A stretch of 26,302 nucleotides of DNA. It comes from a virus. Of this stretch, positions 13,659-20,503 are shown piece after piece. The notes beneath the pieces are model-generated. The model was not told the origin of the DNA and did not search any database. It worked only from the letters and a program-made list of their open reading frames with translations. The position numbers and the translations under genes were made by a program. The DNA is taken from the IMG/VR virus record IMGVR_UViG_3300022818_000014, positions 1 to 26,302 of that record. One strand, written 5' to 3'. Within the stretch, counting starts at the first letter, position 1; each line of letters opens with the position of its first letter.

Positions 13659-14344
13659 GTGAAACAACGATAATATATTTAACCCAAAACTTACTTACAG
13701 ATGGGTGGATGGATTATCAGAAAAAAGTTCTTTTAGATTCTATTAGTGAGGATACTCCAATTATAGTTATTTCAAGAAAACCAACAATCGTCAGAAATAA
13801 AAATGATATAAATATAATTCAAACAGAACCATCAAGTGCGTCAAATGTTTATTGGCAAATGCTTAAGGCGGTTAAATTAGCAAAGACAAAATACATTGCA
13901 GTCGCAGAAGACGACACGCTTTATTTCAGAGACCACTTCAATTTTATTCCCAAGAGAGAGGACACATTTTATTATAACTGTAGTCGATGGTCATTATTTT
14001 CCTGGTCTCCAATATACTCCTGGAGAGATAGAAAAACAAATTGTTGCTTAGTGGCTAACCGAGAATTAGTTCTTGAAGCACTAGAAGAAAGATTCGCTAA
14101 ATATCCCAATGGTACTCCTCCAAACGCAACGGGAGAACTTGGTAGGTCAAGAACAGATAGATTACTCGGACTTACTAAAAGAAAAGAAGCATATTTTTAT
14201 ACTAATAATCCCATCATTCAGATTGACCATGAATTTGGTTTAGACGATAGGGCTAAAAGACATCGTAAGAACTGGGGAAGTTTGAGAGCGTATTCAATCC
14301 CAACATGGGGACCAGGTAGTGAAATTTTAAAACATTTTAATTAA
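13655..14344 (+). CDS. GT-A-like glycosyltransferase, copy 2 of a duplicated pair
   Basis: 229 aa, homologous to 11964-12665. The motif E85-D86-D87 lies in KTKYIAVAEDDTLYFRDHF, followed by RWSLFSWSPIYSW and GELGRSRTDR. The order GT, MT, MT, GT mirrors the copies around the centre of the block. The two transferases are diverged, so they probably act on different sugars or positions. Starts at an ATGA overlap and is followed immediately by a methyltransferase at 14345. Confidence 0.72.
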   Translation: MSETTIIYLTQNLLTDGWMDYQKKVLLDSISEDTPIIVISRKPTIVRNKNDINIIQTEPSSASNVYWQMLKAVKLAKTKYIAVAEDDTLYFRDHFNFIPKREDTFYYNCSRWSLFSWSPIYSWRDRKTNCCLVANRELVLEALEERFAKYPNGTPPNATGELGRSRTDRLLGLTKRKEAYFYTNNPIIQIDHEFGLDDRAKRHRKNWGSLRAYSIPTWGPGSEILKHFN

Positions 14345-14881
14345 ATGGAAAAAGAATTTACGAAATATTCTACGCATCACGATTACCATTGGAAAATGTA
14401 TCAGGATTTTAATACGAAGTACCATCGCCACGCTGACCGAGTTAAAGAATGGATTAAAGAAGAATCAGTTTTAGATATAGGTTGTGGAGACGGAAAGATA
14501 ACTTCTATGTTAAACGCCACGGGGATTGATAACGATGCAGAGGGAATTAAATTAGCTCAGGAACATGGGGTCAACGCTTTCCTAGGAGATGCCTATAAAC
14601 TTCCTTTCGGAGCAGAAACATTTGAATCAGTTTTCATTGGAGATGTTTTGGAACACATGGAACGACCTTTACAAATACTTAAAGAAGCTTACAGGGTTTG
14701 CCGAAAATACTTATATGTCGCAGTTCCTATTCCAGGGATGCAAAAAGACCCGTTTCATATAAACGAGCCTAATGCACAAGAACTTAAACTTTTAGTTGAA
14801 ACTGCTGGATTTAAACTTGAAGGAGAAATTTTAGAAGTCAGACAGGATAAGAGGTATTATGCAAAATTTCTCAAGATTTAA
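14345..14881 (+). CDS. Class I SAM methyltransferase (type 11-like)
   Basis: 178 aa with the classical motif I VLDIGCGDG (42-50), motif II region ATGIDNDAEGIKLA, acidic GDAYKLPFGAETFE and SVFIGDVLEHMERP, a normal Methyltransf_11 architecture. It is unlike the two neighbouring methyltransferases and better conserved. Substrate: possibly a sugar, given the flanking glycosyltransferases. It closes the + strand block, directly after the GT (1-nt spacing); its TAA stop overlaps the stop of the convergent minus-strand gene at 14878. Confidence 0.8.
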   Translation: MEKEFTKYSTHHDYHWKMYQDFNTKYHRHADRVKEWIKEESVLDIGCGDGKITSMLNATGIDNDAEGIKLAQEHGVNAFLGDAYKLPFGAETFESVFIGDVLEHMERPLQILKEAYRVCRKYLYVAVPIPGMQKDPFHINEPNAQELKLLVETAGFKLEGEILEVRQDKRYYAKFLKI

Positions 14882-15117
14882 AAAACCAGATAATCGTTTT
14901 CTACCACGTCACCTTTAGAAAGTATCCAAGTATGGTCTTTTCCATCTCTAAAGATATGAAGGAAATCTCCTTCAAAATGTCCGTACTCTGACTCTGGCCA
15001 AGCCTCACGCTGTATTCTTTTATTAGAAACCGCTTCTTGGATAGCCTCTCCAAATGTTAGTAGTTTTTCTACCTCTTCAACTGGCAGGGGTGAAGAAGAT
15101 ACTTCTGCTTCTTGCAT
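14878..15117 (-). CDS. Tad2-like (DUF2829) protein, putative anti-Thoeris sponge
   Basis: 79 aa. After a short acidic N-terminus, residues 20-42 read LTFGEAIQEAVSNKRIQREA, the FGEAI...G/N-K..-R..W pattern of the DUF2829/Tad2 family, followed by FLHIFRDGKDHTWILSKGDV and ENDYLVF, where the family usually has (S/G)D..A.DW. Tad2 proteins bind the signalling nucleotide made by Thoeris defence and so protect the phage. It lies in a minus-strand cassette inside the glycosylation island, 5 nt after the upstream gene, with no start signal of its own. Tad2 binding needs a check because the terminal Asp-Trp is here Asp-Tyr. Confidence 0.6.
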   Translation of the reverse strand: MQEAEVSSSPLPVEEVEKLLTFGEAIQEAVSNKRIQREAWPESEYGHFEGDFLHIFRDGKDHTWILSKGDVVENDYLVF

Positions 15118-15122
15118 AGTTT

Positions 15123-15425
15123 TTATTTTAAATAATTAATTACAAAACTTCCAGTCTGCGGCTCCACCCAAATTCCGACCCACGCATGAACTACATTGTC
15201 CTGTTTAGCTGTTTTTGGGCTCTCGCCAATTTCTATCTCAGATTGTATCCCATATTTAGAAAGTTCTCTCACCAAATCTTCAGAAAAATTTTTACAGACA
15301 TAGTTATCCGTATATTTCCTATTAGCTATCTTCCTAATGGAATATTCAAGTGGTATGTATTTACCCAAGAAAAATAGTTGAGTAATTACCAATATCAACA
15401 AAATACCCGAAATTATTTTATACAT
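15123..15425 (-). CDS. Membrane-anchored Cys/His protein, transglutaminase-like
   Basis: 100 aa. An N-terminal hydrophobic segment (residues 4-22, KIISGILLILVITQLFFLG) is followed by a domain with Cys44 in NYVCKNFSEDLVRELSKYGI and His80 in VVHAWVGIWVEPQTG, plus Glu88. A Cys near the N-terminus, a later H-A-W and an E-P-Q strand are the arrangement of small transglutaminase-like cysteine enzymes, so a Cys-His(-Glu) site is possible. The membrane segment would place it outside or as a membrane protein. It starts at the predicted transcription start, 7 nt after a TATAAT box, and is the first gene of the minus-strand pair. Confidence 0.55.
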   Translation of the reverse strand: MYKIISGILLILVITQLFFLGKYIPLEYSIRKIANRKYTDNYVCKNFSEDLVRELSKYGIQSEIEIGESPKTAKQDNVVHAWVGIWVEPQTGSFVINYLK

Positions 15426-15432
15426 ATAACTA

Positions 15433-15461
15433 ATTATATCACAGATTTTAATTTATGTCAA
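15433..15461 (-). promoter_or_regulatory. Minus-strand extended -10 promoter, leaderless
   Basis: On the minus strand: TTGACA (15461-15456), 17-nt spacer ending in ATCTGTGA, TATAAT (15438-15433), then 7 bases to the ATG at 15425. It is almost identical to the promoter at 1609-1637 and drives the two minus-strand genes. It overlaps the start region of the + strand GT at 15455, so the divergent units share DNA. Confidence 0.85.
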
Positions 15462-16447
15462 GGAAAAAATACACATTGAGTATTATCATCGCATCGAGAA
15501 ATGAAGAATTTTTAGCAAAAACTGTTGAAAATATAATAGAAAATAAGAATGATGATACCGAAATTATAGTTGGATTGGATGAGAAATGGGCTAAGCCACC
15601 ATTAGTAGACCACCCAGATGTCACGATTTATTATGTACCAGTATCATTGGGTCAAAGAGCTATGTGTAATCAGTTGTGTCGACTTTCTAAAGCCAAGTAT
15701 ATTATGAAGCTTGATGGTCATTGCACGGTTGATAAAGATTTTGATAAGAAAATGATAGAGGGGTTCAAGGAGACTGGCGACAATGTGATTGCAATTCCAA
15801 GTATGTATAATCTACACGCATTTTCATGGAAATGCAAGAAGTGTGGAATGAAATGGTACCAGGGACCGACACCTACTCATTGTATGAGCGGAGAACATGT
15901 CGAGAACCCTAACTGTGATAACACAAGACACTTTGAAAAGAAAATAGTTTTTAAACCCAGATGGAATAGAAGAACAGAATTTTGGAATTTTGATAATGAT
16001 TTGCATTTTCAATACGACAATGGAAGAAAAAAAAGACCAGAATCACAAGGTCAGATAGTAGATACTATGAGTTGTATTGGAGCTTGTTGGATGGTTACCC
16101 GTGATAAATATTGGGAACTTAATTTAAATGATGAAACGTTTGGTTCATGGGGGCAGATGGGCACAGAATTAAGTTGTAAAATACACTTAACTGGAGGAAG
16201 AATGGTTGTTAATAAAAATACATATTTTTCGCATCTTTTTAGAACACAAAAAGACTTCGGATTTCCCTACCCTCAAAGTAATACGCAAGTTAATAACGCA
16301 AGAGAAAAGAGTAAGGAGTTATTTATATATAAAGGATTTAAAGGACAGATTTATCCAATTTCCTGGATGATAGAAAAATATTGGCCAGTTAGTAATTGGA
16401 CTCAAAAAGATTTAGACGAGATTAAGAAAGTTGAATTTAAACCTTAA
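15455..16447 (+). CDS. GT2 glycosyltransferase with zinc ribbon, GalNAc-transferase-like
   Basis: 330 aa. LSIIIASRNEE opens the GT-A fold; D87-G-H89 in MKLDGHCTVD is a DxH metal motif. The C-terminal half has IGACWMVTRDKYWELN, FGSWGQMGTELSCKIHLTGG and VVNKNTYFSHLFR, parallel to the WGGEN..E.SFR.W.CGG..H...H region of polypeptide GalNAc-transferases. A zinc ribbon, with cysteines at 127, 130, 143 and 154, is inserted between. It is a longer relative of the gene at 11158. A role in attaching sugar to Ser/Thr of the serine-rich virion proteins is inferred. The start could also be TTG at 15476, just before SIII; I keep ATG 15455. Confidence 0.8.
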   Translation: MSRKKYTLSIIIASRNEEFLAKTVENIIENKNDDTEIIVGLDEKWAKPPLVDHPDVTIYYVPVSLGQRAMCNQLCRLSKAKYIMKLDGHCTVDKDFDKKMIEGFKETGDNVIAIPSMYNLHAFSWKCKKCGMKWYQGPTPTHCMSGEHVENPNCDNTRHFEKKIVFKPRWNRRTEFWNFDNDLHFQYDNGRKKRPESQGQIVDTMSCIGACWMVTRDKYWELNLNDETFGSWGQMGTELSCKIHLTGGRMVVNKNTYFSHLFRTQKDFGFPYPQSNTQVNNAREKSKELFIYKGFKGQIYPISWMIEKYWPVSNWTQKDLDEIKKVEFKP

Positions 16448-16916
16448 ATTTATCTGGAGAAAGATTATGAACTCGTCTATATTTTTCTCTAGCAAAGGTT
16501 GCATCACAAATCTTACACGGTCTTTTCCCAAATTTGTTTTTAGTAGATGGAAGTGGATGTCCATTCTTACAATGAGTTTTCCTGGCATTAATGGAACTTA
16601 CTGAATTTCCCCTAAGCATATTAAATCTATGAGATACAAGTCTCAAATGTGATGGATTAACACACGCCTTATTCTCGCATATATGGTCAAGTATGGGAAT
16701 ATCCCTATTAGCAACTTTAGGATTAGGTATTGGTCCATATATCCACGCATACATAATTCTATAAACTAACGCTTTCGGACCACGAAATCTGACACGACCA
16801 TATCCCTGCCCATTCTTATTACCAATCCAATTCCAACAACTATCCGTAATTTCTATTTTAGAAAATATACGTTCAAGGATTCCATTATCTAAATTTTCCA
16901 CAACTAACATATCCAT
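16437..16916 (-). CDS. HNH endonuclease, free-standing, homing type
   Basis: 159 aa. An N-terminal NUMOD-like or recognition segment (SCWNWIGNKNGQGYGRVRF) is followed by the HNH core: LDHICENKACVNPSHLRLVS with Asp77-His78, Asn87 and His90, and cysteines 80/85 for a structural zinc; then NMLRGNS and a C-terminal zinc site (C116, H120, C134, C137). Such HNH_3 enzymes are self-spreading genes that cut related genomes. It lies on the minus strand between the GT and the fibre genes and overlaps the GT end by 11 bp. It has its own promoter and leaderless start, independent of the phage operon. Confidence 0.9.
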   Translation of the reverse strand: MDMLVVENLDNGILERIFSKIEITDSCWNWIGNKNGQGYGRVRFRGPKALVYRIMYAWIYGPIPNPKVANRDIPILDHICENKACVNPSHLRLVSHRFNMLRGNSVSSINARKTHCKNGHPLPSTKNKFGKRPCKICDATFAREKYRRVHNLSPDKFKV

Positions 16917-16922
16917 ACTCTA

Positions 16923-16951
16923 ATTATATCACAATTTTAAATAAAAGTCAA
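16923..16951 (-). promoter_or_regulatory. Minus-strand extended -10 promoter of the HNH gene, leaderless
   Basis: On the minus strand: TTGACT (16951-16946), 17-nt spacer ending TTGTGA, TATAAT (16928-16923), and the ATG 6 bases later (16916). Same layout and near-identical sequence to the promoter at 15433-15461 over TAATTATATCACA on the + strand. Confidence 0.85.
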
Positions 16952-16985
16952 CATTAAAGAATTAGAATAATAAATTTATAAATAT

Positions 16986-18476
16986 ATGACAGATACAGGA
17001 GCAATATCACCAGGAACAGTAATAGATGGTTTTAACGTACAGTTAATTACAAGTGCTGATGATGGTTATGGACAAACTGGTGGTGGATATGGATTATATT
17101 CAGGAAGTTATACTGTTGTTGGTCAATCATTTGCTGGAAATGGTTCTGTATTAGATAGCGTTAAATTTCTTTTGAATAAGTCTGGTTCTCCAACAGGAAA
17201 CGCAGTCGCTAAAATTTATACTCATTCTGGTACTTTTGGAACTAATTCACTTCCAACAGGTTCTCCATTAGCTACTTCTGATAATCTTGACGTTACTACT
17301 CTTAGTACTTCTCGTTTACTTAAAACATTAACCTTTTCTGGAACAAATAAAATACTTCTTAGTTCAGGAACTAATTATATTGTCGTTTTTGAATTTTCTG
17401 GAGGAGATTCTTCAAATTATGTAAAAATAACCGAGAATTTTGATGGTTCTTGGAGTGGAAATATCTGTTATTACGGAGGTTCTTGGAGTTCTAGTTATTT
17501 AGAAGATTTAATTTTCTATATATATGGTGGAATCGGAACCGTAGCGTGGACTAACCCCGATAACGCTAAGGTGAGTGATAATGTGTATGCGACAGCAAGT
17601 GGTGCTAAACCGTGGACTTCTCATTATCTCAAAGCAACCAATTTTGGTTTTTCTATTCCAAGTGGTGCAATAATAAATGGTATTTTAGTTGAGATAGAGG
17701 AAAAAGGGTCCACCCCGAGTCCGGCTCACGAAAGTGCAATAAAAATAGTAAAAGCAGACGGAACAATCGGGACAACAAATAAATCAACAGGAGCAACTTT
17801 ACCAAGTTCTGATACTTATATTTCTTACGGTTCTGACTCTGATTTATGGGATGAAACTTGGGATGATACTAAAATAAATGACATAGATTTTGGAGTTGTT
17901 TTTTCCATTGCTGGTAATGGTGGAACTGGTGGGTATGTTGACCACATCCGCATCACGGTTTATTACACGGAAACAGGTTCAACTTCAACCTCCATCTCTA
18001 GTTCTATATCTAGTTCCATTTCAACATCGGTTAGCAGTTCTCTAAGCTCTAGTATCTCAGCCTCTCCTTCTGCAGGATATCAAGACTACACTAAAGGAGA
18101 TTATGTTTCCCTACCCTCTAATAATACAGACCTAACCAACATTTTTACTGAGCAAGAAATAACCGATGTAGCGACTAAAGATAATGTAAGAGTTTCTCAA
18201 GATGGAACAGGATATGTTTTACATCAATTCAAAGACTTTGTGGGAAACGCCTTAAATATAACTCTGGAATGGGAAGGACAAACCAATGAGGATTGTTCAT
18301 TATCTCCAGTTCTTTTACAGATATATAACCAGATTACTACCAACTGGGATACGGTTGATACGGACAGCTCTAGTCCAGCTGATACCGACTTTACTTTAAC
18401 TGGAACTGTTAATTCGACAAACTATCAAGACGCAAGTTCTGTTATAAGTTGTCGGGTTTATCAGCAACTTGTCTAA
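16986..18476 (+). CDS. Putative tail fibre / host-binding protein with serine-rich linker
   Basis: 496 aa with separate beta-rich domains: residues 1-180, jelly-roll/CBM-like (SGSYTVVGQSFAGNGSVLDS); about 180-330, a second beta domain with NPDNAKVSDNVYATAS and ILVEIEE; then a serine-rich stretch of about 33 residues (..SSSISSSISTSVSSSLSSS..) ending in SASPSA; then a C-terminal beta domain to the end. This build suggests a surface protein that binds host glycans, with the serine-rich segment as spacer and possible glycan carrier. It follows the HNH gene on the + strand and opens the tail region. No signal peptide. Confidence 0.6.
   Translation: MTDTGAISPGTVIDGFNVQLITSADDGYGQTGGGYGLYSGSYTVVGQSFAGNGSVLDSVKFLLNKSGSPTGNAVAKIYTHSGTFGTNSLPTGSPLATSDNLDVTTLSTSRLLKTLTFSGTNKILLSSGTNYIVVFEFSGGDSSNYVKITENFDGSWSGNICYYGGSWSSSYLEDLIFYIYGGIGTVAWTNPDNAKVSDNVYATASGAKPWTSHYLKATNFGFSIPSGAIINGILVEIEEKGSTPSPAHESAIKIVKADGTIGTTNKSTGATLPSSDTYISYGSDSDLWDETWDDTKINDIDFGVVFSIAGNGGTGGYVDHIRITVYYTETGSTSTSISSSISSSISTSVSSSLSSSISASPSAGYQDYTKGDYVSLPSNNTDLTNIFTEQEITDVATKDNVRVSQDGTGYVLHQFKDFVGNALNITLEWEGQTNEDCSLSPVLLQIYNQITTNWDTVDTDSSSPADTDFTLTGTVNSTNYQDASSVISCRVYQQLV
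17977..18074 (+). repeat. Serine-rich (X-Ser)n module in the fibre
   Basis: Encodes a tract with Ser at nearly every second position and I, V, L, T, A, P at the others, ending in SASPSA. The coding DNA uses mixed Ser codons, so there is little exact DNA repetition. Confidence 0.75.
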
Positions 18477-18495
18477 TAATTTAAATTAAAATATT

Positions 18496-18645
18496 TTGAG
18501 TGATTGCAAGGTAACTTGTCCAAAGTGCGGAAAAGAAAGGGTTGTTTCTCGTGCTATGGTAAATCTTATCAAAAGGGAAGGAACTACCCTCGGAATGAGA
18601 TTGCAACACTATAATTGGTCATTAAATAAAGCTTTAACTTATTAA
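18496..18645 (+). CDS. 49-aa zinc-ribbon-like protein (TTG start)
   Basis: Reads from TTG 18496: SDCKVTCPKCGKERVVSRAM, then VNLIKREGTTLGMRLQHYNW and SLNKALTY. Cysteines at 4, 8 and 11 (C...CPKCG) make a half zinc ribbon; the second pair is missing, so it may be a truncated zinc-binding protein or a remnant of a homing-endonuclease-type gene. No ATG fits the N-terminal zinc part. It lies in the gap between the fibre gene and the next tail gene. Coding is supported by full use of the frame to TAA 18643-18645 and by its motif only. Confidence 0.5.
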   Translation: MSDCKVTCPKCGKERVVSRAMVNLIKREGTTLGMRLQHYNWSLNKALTY

Positions 18646-18648
18646 TAT

Positions 18649-19347
18649 ATGGACACAAAAATTTCAGCCTTAACCGCCGCTACCGCAGCCGCAGGTGCAA
18701 ATGAGATACCTATTAACGAAGCGGGAGTAAATAAAAAGATAACCGTAGCTCAAATAGCAACTAAAGTTCTTACTCCTGTGGCTAATTTTGTCTTGACTCA
18801 AAACTCGGTAGCCGCTTTAACTTCGGAAGAAACTGGAGCGATAGTCAATACGCTTTACTTAAAAACAGGCAACGTCGGCATCGGGACGATAGCGCCAGCA
18901 GAAAAATTAGTCGTATTTGAAAATGGAACACGCGGTGTAGTTCAAATTGGAGGTTATGGAGCCGTGGGAACTATTTATTCAGCAGGTGATGTAGTTTTAG
19001 GAAAAAATGTAAAACCAACAGAGGGCGCTGTTAGCGGTATGCAATATATGGTTACGGGGACTGCGGGAGGCACTGCGATAAGGATGGGCGCTACCAGTGG
19101 CATACAATTTCATATTTTAGCGGGTTCAGTGACGGCGGGAGATGCGTTTACAAGTGAGGTTATGAGAATCACAAGCGCAGGCAACGTCGGCATCGGGACG
19201 ACGGCGCCGGGGGCGAAATTGGATTTGCCAGCATCAACAGCCACAGCAGGAACAGCATCGTTAAAAATAAACGCAGGTGTAGGTTTAACAGTCCCCGTCG
19301 CTGGATGTATGTTCTTCGATGGAACTGATTTATTTATAGATGTTTAA
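18649..19347 (+). CDS. Tail fibre/tailspike-like protein with GNVGIGT repeats
   Basis: 232 aa. Starts MDTKISALTAATAAAGANEI, a common phage fibre N-terminus, and has two copies of the GNVGIGT.AP.(E/A)KL motif, which occurs in modular tail fibre proteins of many phages. The coding DNA of these copies (18868-18896, 19180-19208) matches at 27 of 29 positions and is GC-richer than its surroundings, suggesting a recently exchanged module. The C-terminus ends DGTDLFIDV. A receptor-binding or fibre-tip role is inferred. Confidence 0.6.
   Translation: MDTKISALTAATAAAGANEIPINEAGVNKKITVAQIATKVLTPVANFVLTQNSVAALTSEETGAIVNTLYLKTGNVGIGTIAPAEKLVVFENGTRGVVQIGGYGAVGTIYSAGDVVLGKNVKPTEGAVSGMQYMVTGTAGGTAIRMGATSGIQFHILAGSVTAGDAFTSEVMRITSAGNVGIGTTAPGAKLDLPASTATAGTASLKINAGVGLTVPVAGCMFFDGTDLFIDV
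18868..18896 (+). repeat. GNVGIGT coding repeat, copy 1
   Basis: A 29-bp GC-rich repeat, matched at 27 of 29 positions by 19180-19208. It encodes the GNVGIGT-type turn of the fibre. Confidence 0.75.
19180..19208 (+). repeat. GNVGIGT coding repeat, copy 2
   Basis: Second copy of the 29-bp repeat; the two differences are T/C and A/G changes. Recombination between copies could delete or reshuffle the fibre middle. Confidence 0.75.
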
Positions 19348-19364
19348 TTATTTAATAAAAAAAT

Positions 19365-19637
19365 ATGGAATTAACAGACCAAGTAGTAACAAAAAAAGAC
19401 GACAACACGCTAAACGTGGTGAAATCTGTTCCCGTAAGTTTTGATTTTACGCCCGAATATCTGAAACAGCAAATAATCAACATTCAAACACAAAAAGAAA
19501 AAGACAACGCTCAGAGAGATTTAGAAATTGCAGAATGTGAAGCTTATTTAGTGGAATGTATTAAACTTGAAGTGGTGGAAAAACCAATAGAAGAAGTCGC
19601 TCCAATAGAAGCACCTTCAGAAGAAATTAAACCTTAA
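19365..19637 (+). CDS. 90-aa coiled-coil protein
   Basis: N-terminus MELTDQVVTKKDDNTLNVVK, then a probable coiled coil (about 30-65, including IINIQTQKEKDNAQRDLEIA) and an acidic Pro/Glu-rich tail (VEKPIEEVAPIEAPSEEIKP). Small proteins like this sit among tail fibre genes and may be fibre chaperones or accessory tail components. No domain is recognised. Closely spaced to both neighbours. Confidence 0.6.
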   Translation: MELTDQVVTKKDDNTLNVVKSVPVSFDFTPEYLKQQIINIQTQKEKDNAQRDLEIAECEAYLVECIKLEVVEKPIEEVAPIEAPSEEIKP

Positions 19638-19646
19638 TATAAATCT

Positions 19647-20360
19647 ATGGCAACTAGATACAAATTACCTAAAATACCAGTAGACGCTTCAATCGCTATC
19701 ACAGCGGCTAAGACTCTTACTGTTCCTTTAGACGCTTCTGTTAGTGGTTCTAATACAGGCGACCAAACTCTCCCCGTCAAAGCCACAGGAGCAGAAGTAA
19801 ACACAGGAACAGATGATGCGAAGTTTGCTACGGCTAAAGCGATAGCGGATAGTTATTTATACGCACCAGGAATTGTCCAAATGTTTGGAGGTTCTACCGC
19901 CCCTACTGGTTATCTGATTTGTGATGGGTCTGCTGTTTCAAGAACTACTTACGCTAATTTATTTGCAGTTATATCTACAACTTTTGGTGTTGGAGATAAT
20001 TCTACTACATTTAACATACCTGATTTCCGTGGTATTTTTCCCAAAGGGGCTGGAACGACTAACCGTGCAGTTGGAAAAGATGCTAGTGGAAATTTCTTTG
20101 CTGGTATTTTGGGAACTTATTTGACTGATAAAATGCAAGGTCATTGGCACTCAAAATGGTATCGTGGACTAATGACATCAGCAGCTGGAACCACTGAATC
20201 TTATGATGCTGGAAATAGAGCTGCAGTGGTAGCTCAAAATGCTAGTGCTTATGATGATTATGTGCGTCAACCAATTTCCGATGGTACAAATGGGACACCT
20301 AGAACAGGTCACACAACAGAACCTCAAAGTTTGGGTATAACATTTATTATAAAAACCTAA
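19647..20360 (+). CDS. Phage tail collar domain protein
   Basis: 237 aa. The collar domain is clear: IVQMFGGSTAPTGYLICDGS, then AVSRTTYANLFAVISTTFGV, GDNSTTFNIPDFRGIFPKG. This W/G-D-G-S plus F.(I/L)PD.RG pattern is the phage tail collar family, found in short-tail and fibre-tip proteins. The N-terminal 90 residues carry an Ala/Thr-rich linker region; the C-terminus ends LGITFIIKT. Probably a fibre or host-contact component. Followed by the duplicated start remnant at 20460. Confidence 0.85.
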   Translation: MATRYKLPKIPVDASIAITAAKTLTVPLDASVSGSNTGDQTLPVKATGAEVNTGTDDAKFATAKAIADSYLYAPGIVQMFGGSTAPTGYLICDGSAVSRTTYANLFAVISTTFGVGDNSTTFNIPDFRGIFPKGAGTTNRAVGKDASGNFFAGILGTYLTDKMQGHWHSKWYRGLMTSAAGTTESYDAGNRAAVVAQNASAYDDYVRQPISDGTNGTPRTGHTTEPQSLGITFIIKT

Positions 20361-20459
20361 CTACCCACAACCTGAATATCTTAATTAATAATAAAACACG
20401 ATTTTGAGCAAAGATAAAAAAGACCAATTTACTCCATTGCAAAGTTAAAACAATAATAA

Positions 20460-20495
20460 ATGCCTTCCTATATCCTACAAGAAGATAAAAAATAG
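20460..20495 (+). pseudogene. Truncated duplicate of the next gene's start
   Basis: ATG here reads MPSYILQEDKK and stops; the real gene 8 bases downstream begins MASYILQEDGF. The DNA CATATA/CTATAT-CTACAAGAAGAT is shared. A partial tandem duplication or a decayed first copy of the module is the simplest reading. Confidence 0.6.
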
Positions 20496-20503
20496 TTAAA
20501 TGA

